Origin: Brumimicrobium salinarum
Lineage (GTDB): Bacteria; Bacteroidota; Bacteroidia; Flavobacteriales_D; Crocinitomicaceae
Direction: 5' to 3'
Assembly: GCF_002844555.1 (NCBI RefSeq)
Contig: NZ_PJNI01000001.1
Location: forward strand, 372,001 to 436,000
DNA: 64,000 nt
The notes below the pieces were generated by a model. The model searched no databases, was not told the origin of the DNA, and worked only from the letters and a program-made list of their open reading frames with translations. Shown here piece by piece: positions 7,937 to 17,000 of this stretch. Position numbers and translations under genes: made by a program. Numbering within the stretch: the stretch's first letter is position 1; every line of letters begins with the position of its first letter.

Positions 7937-9154
7937 ATGAAAAATTGTAATATATACATTTGCTTGTTTTTTCTTTCTTTAATCTTTCCTTTTCAGGCGC
8001 AAAACCTCAAAGAAGGGCATTGGTACGGAGACTTTAAGTTGCAAGAAAAACATCAATTATTCTTTCACTTTTCTGTTGACGGAATGCAAAATATGACCAT
8101 TCATAACGACAAAGAAAATGTAGAAATGCAATCTTTTGAAAAAGTAAATGACAGTATTCGAGTTTATTTTTCTAGTTTTCCCAATTATTTAATTTTCAAG
8201 ATTAATAAAGATAATCCTCATAAAATCAAGGGATTTTTTGTGAATCCAGCGCGTAAATCTAATGGAAGAGTTGCTTTTATTGCCGAGTATTTTGGTAAAG
8301 AAGTTGAGAATTTACCCAATAATCAATCTACTCATAAAAATATAGCAGGTAAATGGCAAACCACTTTTAATGCTGAGACGAACAATGCATATCCGGCCAT
8401 TGGAATATTTAAACAAAACGAAGATTTAATAAGGGGAACCTTTTTAACCGAAACAGGAGATTATCGTTTTTTAAGCGGAAGAATTATTGACAATCAATTG
8501 CGTTTATCGAGTTTTGATGGTTCGCATGTTTTCTTGTTTAAAGCAACATTGAAAAATGATACGCTCAAAGGAGAGTTTCTTTCTGGAAACCATTGGAAAA
8601 CAAATTGGATTGCGGCGAGAAATGATGATTTTAAATTGAAAAGTCCAGATTCATTGACTTATATGGTAAAAGATGATTTTGAATTTAATTTTAAAACGTT
8701 AGAAAATAAGGATTATATTTTTCCCAATAAAGAATTAAAAAACAAAGTAGTTATTGTTCAAATCTTGGGAACTTGGTGTTCGAACTGTTTGGATGAAACC
8801 CGATTTTACAAGGAATTATATGATGAATATCATAGTGAAGGATTAGAAATTATAGGTGTAGCTTATGAATATCCTAAAACTTTTGAGGGAAAAATAAAGC
8901 GCGTAAAACAGTTTTCTAATCAGAAAGATATCGTATATCCTATTTTGATTGGTGGTAATGCTTCTAAAGCAGAAAGTTCGGCAGATTTTCACATGTTTAA
9001 TTCTATTTCTTCTTTTCCTACTTCTGTATTCTTAAATAAAAATGGAGAAGTTGTAAAAATCCACACAGGATTTAATGGTCCTGGAACGGGAGAAATTTAT
9101 GAAGAATACAAAAAGAAAACAAAGGCGCTGATTGAAAAATTACTCAAGGAATAG
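7937..9154 (+). CDS. Exported TlpA/AhpC-like thioredoxin-fold protein
   Basis: 405 residues with a signal peptide (to about residue 21, FPFQAQ). The N-terminal 240 residues are beta-rich and of unknown type, with repeated short motifs such as GKWQTTF and IRGTFLTETGDYRFLSG. The C-terminal 150 residues form a thioredoxin-like domain: KVVIVQILGTWCSNCLDETR holds the CxxC redox pair, followed by GLEIIGVAYEYPKTFEGK and FPTSVFLNKNGEVV. It is expected in the periplasm, where it would reduce or exchange disulfides. It is transcribed alone from its own promoter and diverges from the sigma factor operon. Confidence 0.85.
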   Translation: MKNCNIYICLFFLSLIFPFQAQNLKEGHWYGDFKLQEKHQLFFHFSVDGMQNMTIHNDKENVEMQSFEKVNDSIRVYFSSFPNYLIFKINKDNPHKIKGFFVNPARKSNGRVAFIAEYFGKEVENLPNNQSTHKNIAGKWQTTFNAETNNAYPAIGIFKQNEDLIRGTFLTETGDYRFLSGRIIDNQLRLSSFDGSHVFLFKATLKNDTLKGEFLSGNHWKTNWIAARNDDFKLKSPDSLTYMVKDDFEFNFKTLENKDYIFPNKELKNKVVIVQILGTWCSNCLDETRFYKELYDEYHSEGLEIIGVAYEYPKTFEGKIKRVKQFSNQKDIVYPILIGGNASKAESSADFHMFNSISSFPTSVFLNKNGEVVKIHTGFNGPGTGEIYEEYKKKTKALIEKLLKE

Positions 9155-9306
9155 GTTTTGAATTCTAAATTTCCTCCAAGAATATAATCTCCTTCTTTGG
9201 TTTAAGCAAAAGAAGGAAATACCAATGTGAAAGCGAAAATAGTTCTGTTATAAAGGTTTTTTAATGAAAAAGTATTGTCAATTTTCCATTGTTAATTATC
9301 AATTAT

Positions 9307-10059
9307 CTACACCAAATTGATTTTCTTTACCAATTGTTCTTTATAAGATCCACCAATAGGAATTATTTTTTTATCTTTTTCAAGTTGTAAATTTGGATAT
9401 TCAATTGAAGAAATTTTATCTAAACGAACGATAAACGAACGATGTACACGCACAAAATCTGCATCACCTAATTTCTTATCAATATCTTTCATCGTAGAGT
9501 GAATAGTATATCGTTTATCTAGTGTATTAATAACTACATAGTCTTTTAAGGCTTCAACAAAGAAAATATCTTTAGTATTTAGTTTTACTAATTTAGAGTT
9601 GGCTTTAACAAAAATAAAATCTTGCGTATCTTTTCCTTCAACAATGGAATAAAGTAAATCTCTTTCTTTTTCAACTTCCTTTTCTTTAGAATGTTTGTAA
9701 AGAGCCATTTCTATAGAAGTATGAAGATCTATTTCTTTAAATGGTTTTATTATATAGCCATAAGGTTCTGTTATTTTCGCTTTGGCCAATGTAGCTTCGT
9801 CTGCATAAGCGGTAAGAAAAATAACGGGAATATTGTTTTCTCTTTTAATGATTTCAGCTGCTTCAATGCCATTCATATCTCCTTTGAGCATTATATCCAT
9901 CAATACAATATTAGGACGTTCTTCTGCTGCCAATTGAATTGCCTTTTCACCTGTTGCTGAAGCGCCAGATATAACATAACCCAGTCGTTTTAAACTGTGC
10001 TGAATGTCCTTAGATACAATGGATTCATCCTCAACGACTAAAACTTTTATTTTTGACAT
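9307..10059 (-). CDS. LytTR-family response regulator
   Basis: 250 residues. An N-terminal receiver domain (1-120) has the acidic pocket E10/D11, the phosphoacceptor D55 in VLMDIML, the switch threonine in FLTAYAD and K105 in YIIKPF. A short linker leads to a LytTR DNA-binding domain (about 145-248, FIFVKANSKLVKLNTKDIFF, KDYVVINT, FVRVHRSFIV). Such regulators usually respond to LytS/YehU-type kinases; none lies in the window, so this is an orphan here. It borders the large gene-free gap at 10.1-10.7 kb. Confidence 0.93.
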   Translation of the reverse strand: MSKIKVLVVEDESIVSKDIQHSLKRLGYVISGASATGEKAIQLAAEERPNIVLMDIMLKGDMNGIEAAEIIKRENNIPVIFLTAYADEATLAKAKITEPYGYIIKPFKEIDLHTSIEMALYKHSKEKEVEKERDLLYSIVEGKDTQDFIFVKANSKLVKLNTKDIFFVEALKDYVVINTLDKRYTIHSTMKDIDKKLGDADFVRVHRSFIVRLDKISSIEYPNLQLEKDKKIIPIGGSYKEQLVKKINLV

Positions 10060-10078
10060 ATAACAATATTAAGTGATA

Positions 10079-10086
10079 CAAATTTA
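10079..10086 (-). promoter_or_regulatory. -7 element of the LytTR regulator gene
   Basis: Minus strand reads TAAATTTG, matching TAnnTTTG, with the start codon about 20 bases downstream at 10059. No clear -33 element was found. Confidence 0.5.
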
Positions 10087-10749
10087 AGTAATAATTAGAA
10101 ATCATAACTTCTATAAGGATATGAATTTAATATATTCATCGATAAACACATAATTTTTTGGGATAAATTTAGTTAACGCATTGATTTTTAACAGAAAAAA
10201 CAACTGTAGAAATAAGATAGGATTTTAAATTCAATTTTCAAAATCAAGATTAAATTTCCTTTTGATTAAATAAAACTAAAAAAAAATTATTTCAAAAAAC
10301 CTTTATTATTATTATTATACTGTTAATACTGTTCAATACTTTTATTCAAATGAATAGGATATTATCTTTTGAACATTTTTTTGAAGGTTATTCACATGTT
10401 ATACAACTTTTAATCTATTGATTTATAAGTTATATTAGCGGTTATTAACATTTTGAAGTTTTCTAGTACTATGGAAAAGTATTTTGAAGTTTTGATAAAA
10501 TTAAGCCCATTTTAGATGTTCATATCTAAATGTAAAAACTCAAAACTTACCCTTGTTTATTTCAAATGTATTTTGGTTTGGAATTATGTTTTAATAAAGC
10601 AAGTAAAACTTATTGAATTCTATCCACAGTATATATTTGTTTTGTTAATAACTGTGTCGATAAGTCATTTTTTAAAACACATATAAAACAAGGAGTTAAG
10701 AATCTTCATTTTTATGTTTGTTGATAATTCAATATGATTGTTAATTACG
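10087..10749. other. Gene-free AT-rich region with DnaA-box-like sites (candidate replication origin)
   Basis: About 660 bases without any plausible gene, strongly AT-rich, including an A-run (10277-10286) and an ATT-repeat tract (about 10302-10319). One perfect DnaA box TTATTCACA lies at 10388-10396. Sites with one mismatch to TTATnCACA (or its complement) lie at 10442-10450, 10620-10628, 10643-10651 and 10719-10727. Genes to the left run mostly leftward and several to the right run rightward. The base composition makes chance near-matches likely, so this is a candidate only; the parS cluster 15 kb away strengthens it. Confidence 0.35.
10388..10396 (+). promoter_or_regulatory. DnaA box (TTATTCACA)
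   Basis: Exact match to the TTATnCACA consensus inside the gene-free AT-rich gap. Confidence 0.4.
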
Positions 10750-10757
10750 TAAATTTG
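10750..10757 (+). promoter_or_regulatory. -7 element of rpiB
   Basis: TAAATTTG matches TAnnTTTG and lies 15 bases before the rpiB ATG at 10773, giving a very short leader. No -33 TTG at ideal spacing. Confidence 0.5.
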
Positions 10758-10772
10758 TAAAAAATTCTAATT

Positions 10773-11219
10773 ATGACAAATTCAAAAGTTATTCCTATCG
10801 GAGCAGATCATGCCGGATTTAAGTTAAAAGAAACAATAAAAAAGCATTTCAAAGAGCAAGGCTATTCTTTTAAAGATTATGGAACACATTCAGAGGATAG
10901 TATTGATTATCCTGATTTTGGTCATCCCGTTGCAGAACATGTCAGTAAAGATAAAGAATCATTAGGTATTGTTATTTGTGGAAGTGGTAATGGAATCAAT
11001 ATGACTGTTAATAAGCACCAAGATATACGTAGTGCATTATGTTGGAACGAAGATTTGGCAGCATTAGCAAGGCAGCATAACGATGCGAATATCATTGCTT
11101 TACCCGCTCGATTTATTGATGCTACGCTCGCTATAAAAATGGTTGATAAATTCTTAACAACTCAATTTGAAGGAGGAAGACACCAAAATAGAGTGAATAA
11201 AATCGCGTGTGGTGATTAA
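10773..11219 (+). CDS. rpiB: Ribose-5-phosphate isomerase B
   Basis: 148 residues of the RpiB/LacAB family, interconverting ribose 5-phosphate and ribulose 5-phosphate in the cytosolic pentose phosphate pathway. Visible signatures: GADHAGFKLKE at the N terminus, YPDFGHPVAE, the catalytic cysteine C69 in IVICGSGNGINM, the general-base region RQHNDANIIALPARF, and the phosphate-binding arginines in GGRHQNRVNKI. Length is typical. It converges with rnr 46 bases downstream without an obvious terminator between them. Confidence 0.95.
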   Translation: MTNSKVIPIGADHAGFKLKETIKKHFKEQGYSFKDYGTHSEDSIDYPDFGHPVAEHVSKDKESLGIVICGSGNGINMTVNKHQDIRSALCWNEDLAALARQHNDANIIALPARFIDATLAIKMVDKFLTTQFEGGRHQNRVNKIACGD

Positions 11220-11265
11220 ATTAGAATGCAGATGTTGTGTAAAAACGATTTGTAAAGTAACAAGG

Positions 11266-13389
11266 CTACTCTATTAACGTTAAATCAACCTGTTTTTTCA
11301 GCATATCCACATCTTTAATTTTTACCTTTACTTGGTCTCCAAAATTGAAGGTGTATTTTGTTTGGCGTCCTATAATTTGAAACTTATCGTTATCAAAATA
11401 ATAATTGTCATCGGGTAAAGATTGAATGGTTATCATTCCTTCACAATGGTTATCATTCATTTTTACAAACATTCCAAAATCTGCTAAACCAGAAACAGTT
11501 CCTTCGAATTCCTCACCAATTTTATCTACTAAGTATTTGGCCTGAAAAAACTTGTTTGATTCGCGCTCTGCTTCTATTGCTTTTCTTTCTTGATTAGAGA
11601 TATGTTCACTTATTTCATTCAATTGATTTCCATAATTTTTTTGTTTTTTATTAAGATGATCTAATAAAATACGGTGAACAACTAAATCTGCATATCTTCT
11701 AATTGGAGATGTAAAGTGCGTATAGAAATCGAAAGCTAAACCATAATGTCCAATGTTATTGGTTTGGTAATTTGCCTTTGACATAGAACGAATCGCCATT
11801 GTTTGAATAAGGTCGTATTCTGGTGTATCTTTTATTTTTGACAGTAAACCATTTATTTTTTGTGCAACATTATCAATATTTTCAAATTCTAAATCATAAT
11901 CAAACTTATTTATAAATACTGAAAATGTTTGTAATTTTTCAATTACGGGTTTATCATGACAACGATAGATAAATTGAGAGTTTGATCCTTTATTACCTGG
12001 TAATTTACCTACAAAGAGAGCAACTCTTTTATTAGCCAATAACATGAATTCTTCGATTAACTTATTGGCATCTTTGGTTATTTTTTTAGCAACACCTGTC
12101 GGTTTTCCCTCTTCATCAATAATAAAACTTACTTCTTCAGATTCAATTGATAATGCTCCGTTTTTTAACCGTTCCTTACGTAGTCTTTTAGCGATTTGAT
12201 CTAGCGCTAGAATTGGTTCTTTTAAAGTATCACTCTTACCTTCTATTACTTCTTGTGCATCTTCATAAGCAAAACGATAATCAGAATGAATAACTGTTTT
12301 TCCAAACCATTCCTTATATATTTCACCTTGTTCATTCATTTCAAACATCGCTGAAAATGCAAATTTATCCTCATTGGGTCTTAAAGAACAAGCCATGTTA
12401 GAAAGTTGCTCAGGTAACATTGGAATAACGCGATCTTCCAGATAAACAGAGTTCCCACGTTGATAAGCTTCTTCATCCATTGCAGTTCCTTTACGTACGT
12501 AATGACTTACATCCGCAATATGAATACCTACTTCTATATTTCCGTTTTCTAAAACTTCATAAGACAAAGCATCATCAAAATCTTTAGCGTCAAATGGATC
12601 AATTGTAAAAGTTAATTTATTTCTTAAATCTTTTCGATTTTTCACCTCCTCTTGATCTAGATCCATTCCAACTTTTTCAGCTTCTTCAATTACTTTTTGA
12701 GGAAATTTAATTTCAAATTCGTTTTTGAATAAAATGGAAAGCATTTCCGCATCATTATTTCCAGGCATACCTATAACTTCCAATATTTCACCAAAGGGAT
12801 TATCAACACCTTTTGGCCAAGAAGTTATTCTTCCAATTGCTTTTTCACCAGACTTAGCGCCTTTTAATTTTTCAAGTGGAATATATAAATCAACATTAAT
12901 TTTATTGTTGTCTAGTATCAGAAAAGCAAATTTATTTTTAACATCCAAAGTACCAACAAACTGTGTTGTCTTTCTGTTAACTACCTTTTTTATTCTTCCT
13001 TCTGTTTTATTTTTTCTTTGTTTTATTACTTCAACCTCAACAGTATCACCATGTAAAGCATTTTCGAGATTGTGGGCTTGAACAAAAATATCTGAATCTA
13101 ATTCATCTATAATAATATATGCAGAACCGCGAGAAGTAGCATCAACTGTTCCTATAAAATTGTTTTGGTAAGAGTCATTAAATATAAAATATCCCTTTTG
13201 AAATTCGTTAAGATAATTCTGACTTTTTAAATCATTAAGTATAGAAAGCACTAATTTACGCATATTTTTATCAGTAATCTGCAAAATTGCACTTACCTCT
13301 TTGGCATTATATTTTTGATCTGGTTGACGTTCAAATATCTTACGTATTGCTGCTTCTATTCCCTTTTTCTTTAATTTTTTTCTCGACAT
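11266..13389 (-). CDS. rnr: Ribonuclease R
   Basis: 707 residues of the RNase II/R family, a processive 3'-5' exoribonuclease that degrades structured RNA. Order: N-terminal winged-helix segment (about 1-70), two cold-shock OB domains (about 75-230), the RNB catalytic domain (about 255-590) with FTIDPFDAKDFDDALSYE holding the magnesium-binding aspartates, MLPEQLSNMACSLRP, and HFTSPIRRYADLVVHR; then a C-terminal S1 domain (about 625-705, GTVSGLADFGMFVKM). Start at the ATG at 13387-13389 is supported by a -7 element 17 bases upstream. Confidence 0.95.
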   Translation of the reverse strand: MSRKKLKKKGIEAAIRKIFERQPDQKYNAKEVSAILQITDKNMRKLVLSILNDLKSQNYLNEFQKGYFIFNDSYQNNFIGTVDATSRGSAYIIIDELDSDIFVQAHNLENALHGDTVEVEVIKQRKNKTEGRIKKVVNRKTTQFVGTLDVKNKFAFLILDNNKINVDLYIPLEKLKGAKSGEKAIGRITSWPKGVDNPFGEILEVIGMPGNNDAEMLSILFKNEFEIKFPQKVIEEAEKVGMDLDQEEVKNRKDLRNKLTFTIDPFDAKDFDDALSYEVLENGNIEVGIHIADVSHYVRKGTAMDEEAYQRGNSVYLEDRVIPMLPEQLSNMACSLRPNEDKFAFSAMFEMNEQGEIYKEWFGKTVIHSDYRFAYEDAQEVIEGKSDTLKEPILALDQIAKRLRKERLKNGALSIESEEVSFIIDEEGKPTGVAKKITKDANKLIEEFMLLANKRVALFVGKLPGNKGSNSQFIYRCHDKPVIEKLQTFSVFINKFDYDLEFENIDNVAQKINGLLSKIKDTPEYDLIQTMAIRSMSKANYQTNNIGHYGLAFDFYTHFTSPIRRYADLVVHRILLDHLNKKQKNYGNQLNEISEHISNQERKAIEAERESNKFFQAKYLVDKIGEEFEGTVSGLADFGMFVKMNDNHCEGMITIQSLPDDNYYFDNDKFQIIGRQTKYTFNFGDQVKVKIKDVDMLKKQVDLTLIE

Positions 13390-13405
13390 TTATTATATTT
13401 TCGTT

Positions 13406-13413
13406 CAAAGATA
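13406..13413 (-). promoter_or_regulatory. -7 element of rnr
   Basis: Minus strand TATCTTTG matches TAnnTTTG; the expected transcription start is about ten bases before the rnr ATG. Confidence 0.55.
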
Positions 13414-13514
13414 GAGTAAAATTGTTGTTCTAATTACTTCGTTTTGTTAAGTATGCTATTTATTTGAAACAATTCCAATCTTCCCGTCTCTTTTCTTTAC
13501 TTGTTAATATTTCG

Positions 13515-13522
13515 TATTTTTG
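13515..13522 (+). promoter_or_regulatory. -7 element of the ferritin gene
   Basis: TATTTTTG, 16 bases before the ATG at 13539. It lies inside the longer open frame that begins at 13464, which argues that the downstream ATG is the true start. Confidence 0.55.
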
Positions 13523-13538
13523 TTTAAAAGATAAAAAA

Positions 13539-14051
13539 ATGAATAAAAAAATTGAAAAATTATTGAATGATCAAATAGAGAAAGAATCCTCTTCAAGTCA
13601 ATTGTATTTAACAATGGCTTCATGGTCAGAAAATCAAGGGTATAATGGAACAGCTTCTTTCTTGTATGCACATAGTGATGAAGAAAGAGAACACATGTTG
13701 AAACTAGTTAAGTTTATTAATGAACGTGGAGGAGAAGCAATAATTCCTGCTTTAGAAAAAGCGAATGTAAGTTTTGATTCAATGGAAAAAATATTTGAAT
13801 CATTATTGGAACATGAAATGATGGTTACAGAAAGCATTAATAATATTGTTGGTGCATGTTTGGAAGAAAAAGATTACAGTACACACAATTTTATACAATG
13901 GTATGTTTCTGAACAATTAGAAGAAGAAGCTTTAGCAAGAACTATTTTAGATAAACTAAGACTAATCGGAAACGATAAAGGTGGCTTATATCTTTTCGAT
14001 AGAGACATGGAAAACTCCTCTATTTCTGCTGATACTGTATCTAATACTTAA
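13539..14051 (+). CDS. Ferritin (iron storage, H-type ferroxidase)
   Basis: 170 residues from the ATG at 13539 (an open frame extends 25 codons further up, but it contains the -7 element and no ferritin-like residues). It forms 24-subunit cages that oxidise and store iron in the cytosol. Bacterial FtnA-type features: MNKKIEKLLNDQIEKESSSS with the first ferroxidase glutamate, MASWSENQGYNGTASFLYAH, the metal ligands in SDEEREHMLKLVKFINERGG, and FIQWYVSEQLEEEALARTIL with the second-helix glutamates and glutamine. The next gene starts 31 bases downstream. Confidence 0.94.
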   Translation: MNKKIEKLLNDQIEKESSSSQLYLTMASWSENQGYNGTASFLYAHSDEEREHMLKLVKFINERGGEAIIPALEKANVSFDSMEKIFESLLEHEMMVTESINNIVGACLEEKDYSTHNFIQWYVSEQLEEEALARTILDKLRLIGNDKGGLYLFDRDMENSSISADTVSNT

Positions 14052-14082
14052 TTATTTATTATATACAGAGGACACTATTTAA

Positions 14083-17000
14083 ATGAAGTATTTCTTTATT
14101 AAAACCTTTACATTGTATGTGGTCATTGTTTTATCTCAGTTTTCACTATTTGGACAAGACCACATACAATTTAAAAACTACACTATTAACGATGGACTTT
14201 CTCAAAGTTCTGTAACATCTATTGTTCAAGATCAATTAGGTGCCTTATGGTTGGGTACTCAAGATGGAATAAATCGATTTAACGGAAAGAATTTTCAAGT
14301 TTTTAATTCTGACCAATACCATAAGGTCTCCAACGAATTTATTCATACTGCTTTTAAAGATCGCAACAATAACTTGTGGTTTGGTACCTATAATGGATTA
14401 ACAAAATACAATCCTAGAACAGTTCAATTCAGTGCTTATAAATTTGACAATAAACGCCGTTTAGAAATTCACGCCATAACCGAAGATAGAAATGGAAATT
14501 TATGGATTGGAACAGCCTATGGTAGAATTTTTAAATTCAATACTAAAACTGCTAATTTTGAACTCATTGATGATCAAATTTTTGATTCTAAAATTATAGA
14601 TATACGTAATCAGAACGACCAACTTATTTTTGTTAGTGAATTTAATGGGGTTTTGATGACTGATTATAATTTTACAAACACCATCATTGTTAAGCCTGAA
14701 GTAGAAAATACGGATGATTTTTTAATTACAGGATTAATTAATTCACCAGAACATGATATTGTAATTACTACCAATCGTGGCGTTTTTTATTTTGATTCCA
14801 ATTTACATACCTTTAAAATTTTAAATGATTTATTTGCGCCCTTAGCAGATTATAAAATTATAGATGCGTTATATTTATCTAGGGATCGCCTTTTTGTTGC
14901 CAGTGAAAATAATGGATTATTTCAAGTTACACGACAAGAAAATGACAGTATTAATGTACTCAATTACACTGCAGATATTTTTCAAAAAGGAGCTTTAATT
15001 TCTAATAAACTTAATGGATTATTTATAGATAATCAAGGTTCTATTTGGATAACCTCACAACGTGGACTAAGTAGTTTTAATCCTACATTTATTGGTTTTA
15101 AAGGGGTAAGCACATCGGCTAATTTACAGAAGGGATTACCTTCTCAAAATATATGGGGATTTGCTGAATCTGAAGATGAACGTTATTTATATATCGCAGC
15201 TGATCATGGAATCTCTCGTTTTGACAGAAAAACCCATATTTATCAGCATTATTACCTTAAAGGTGAGTTAATTAATGATGCAACAACACTAAGCATTCAA
15301 TTGATTGATGCAAATACGCTTTTATTAGGAACTATAGAAGGTTTGTTTGAATTGAACATTAATCCTAAAGATGAAACCGATTATTTCTTTACCAAATTTG
15401 AACATGAAGAACATGCACAAAGGGGCTTTGACTTAACGTATACGATTGTTCCGTATCTGGGTGAATCACAATATTTAATCGGTACAAAAGCAGGTGTTGT
15501 ACATTTCGATTATGCAGATAAATCTTTTAATTACTTATTTCATAATCCTGAAGAATCGAATACAATTGGCACAGGACCTTGTCGCCTAATTTTTAAAGAT
15601 AGTACTGACTATTATGTTTCTCCTTCTTCAGGAGGACTATATAAAATTATTGATGACGCTGGAAAACTTAGCGCAACAAGTAATCATGATTTTTCGATTC
15701 TTAAAACGATAACCAACGATTATTTTTCTGATGTTTTTATAGAAAATAATACCCAATATTGGTTTGGAACTATGGGTGATGGACTTATTCATTTTAATCG
15801 TGACACAAAAACAACTAAGAAATATACCAAATCAGATGGTTTACCCAATAATGTGGTTTATGGTGTAGAAAGTACTCAAAATGATCCAATGTATTTATGG
15901 TTATCAACAAACAAAGGAGTTTCTGCATTTAACATTCAAACAAAAGCATTTCATAATTTCACCGAAAAAGACGGTTTAATGAGTAATGAATTAAACCTAG
16001 GTGCAAGTTTTGTTTCTAAAGCTAAGGAAGTTTACTTTGGTGGTATTCAAGGTTTTAATTACATACAGCCTGAACAAGCTTTTGAAATTAATAGAAATAT
16101 TCATGTGTATTTTTCTGGTATTGAGGTTGAAAATGAACCAGTTTTTCCTGAAAAAGACGGTATATTATCACAAAGTATTGCTTATACAGATAAAATTAAA
16201 CTTCCCTACACACAAAGAAGTTTAAAACTCAATTTTTTTGCTAATGATCTTACCCATCCAGAGCGTATAGAATATAAATATGTTATGTCTGGAGATGACC
16301 AAGTTGAAGAGGAACTAGGTTATTCTAATGAATTGCGGTTTACGAGCATTGCACCAGGAAATTATGAATTGAAAATTTACGCGCGTATTTCTAATGGAAA
16401 TTGGAATAAATATCCTGCTCGTTTAATTATTACTGTGGAACGTCCATTTTGGTTAAAATGGTGGTTTTATGCCATAATTATCTGCTTTATTGCTCTTGTT
16501 GTTCTTATTCGTGTGCGAACACGCATGGATAAAGAAAGAAGATTGCAAGTACGTTTAGAAATGAAAATTGCAGAACGCACCCGAGAATTAAGAAAGAAAA
16601 ATGAACAAATTCAACAACAAAAGGAACGTTTACTAAAACAAACCAAAGAATTAGAAAGCGAACGGGTTAAAACAGAACGTTTATTGAATAATATCTTACC
16701 CAAGGAAACTGCGAGTCAATTAAAGAAAGATGGAAGATCAGCTGCACGTGCTTTCAATAAAGTATCCATTATGTTTACAGATTTTGTTGGTTTTTCTAAA
16801 ATAGCCGAAGAAATGAGTGCTAAAGATTTAGTTTCTATTTTAGATATGCATTTTCGTCAATTTGACCGTATTATTGAAAAGAACGATTTAGAGAAAATTA
16901 AAACCATTGGAGATGCTTATATGTGTGCAGGAGGTGTTCCCATTCGTAATAAAACCAACCCAATACACACAACGTTAGCAGCAGTTCAGATTAAGGACTA

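Noticed and set aside
9190-9217. Hairpin (TCCTTCTTT / AAAGAAGGA) after the thioredoxin-fold gene as a terminator
   Set aside because: No T-run follows on either strand and the stem is weak.
12725-13081. 118-codon frame antisense to rnr
   Set aside because: Lies wholly inside a well-supported RNase R gene on the other strand; a shadow frame.
13464-13538. Upstream extension of the ferritin frame
   Set aside because: It contains the -7 element and no ferritin-like residues; the ATG at 13539 gives the normal family start.
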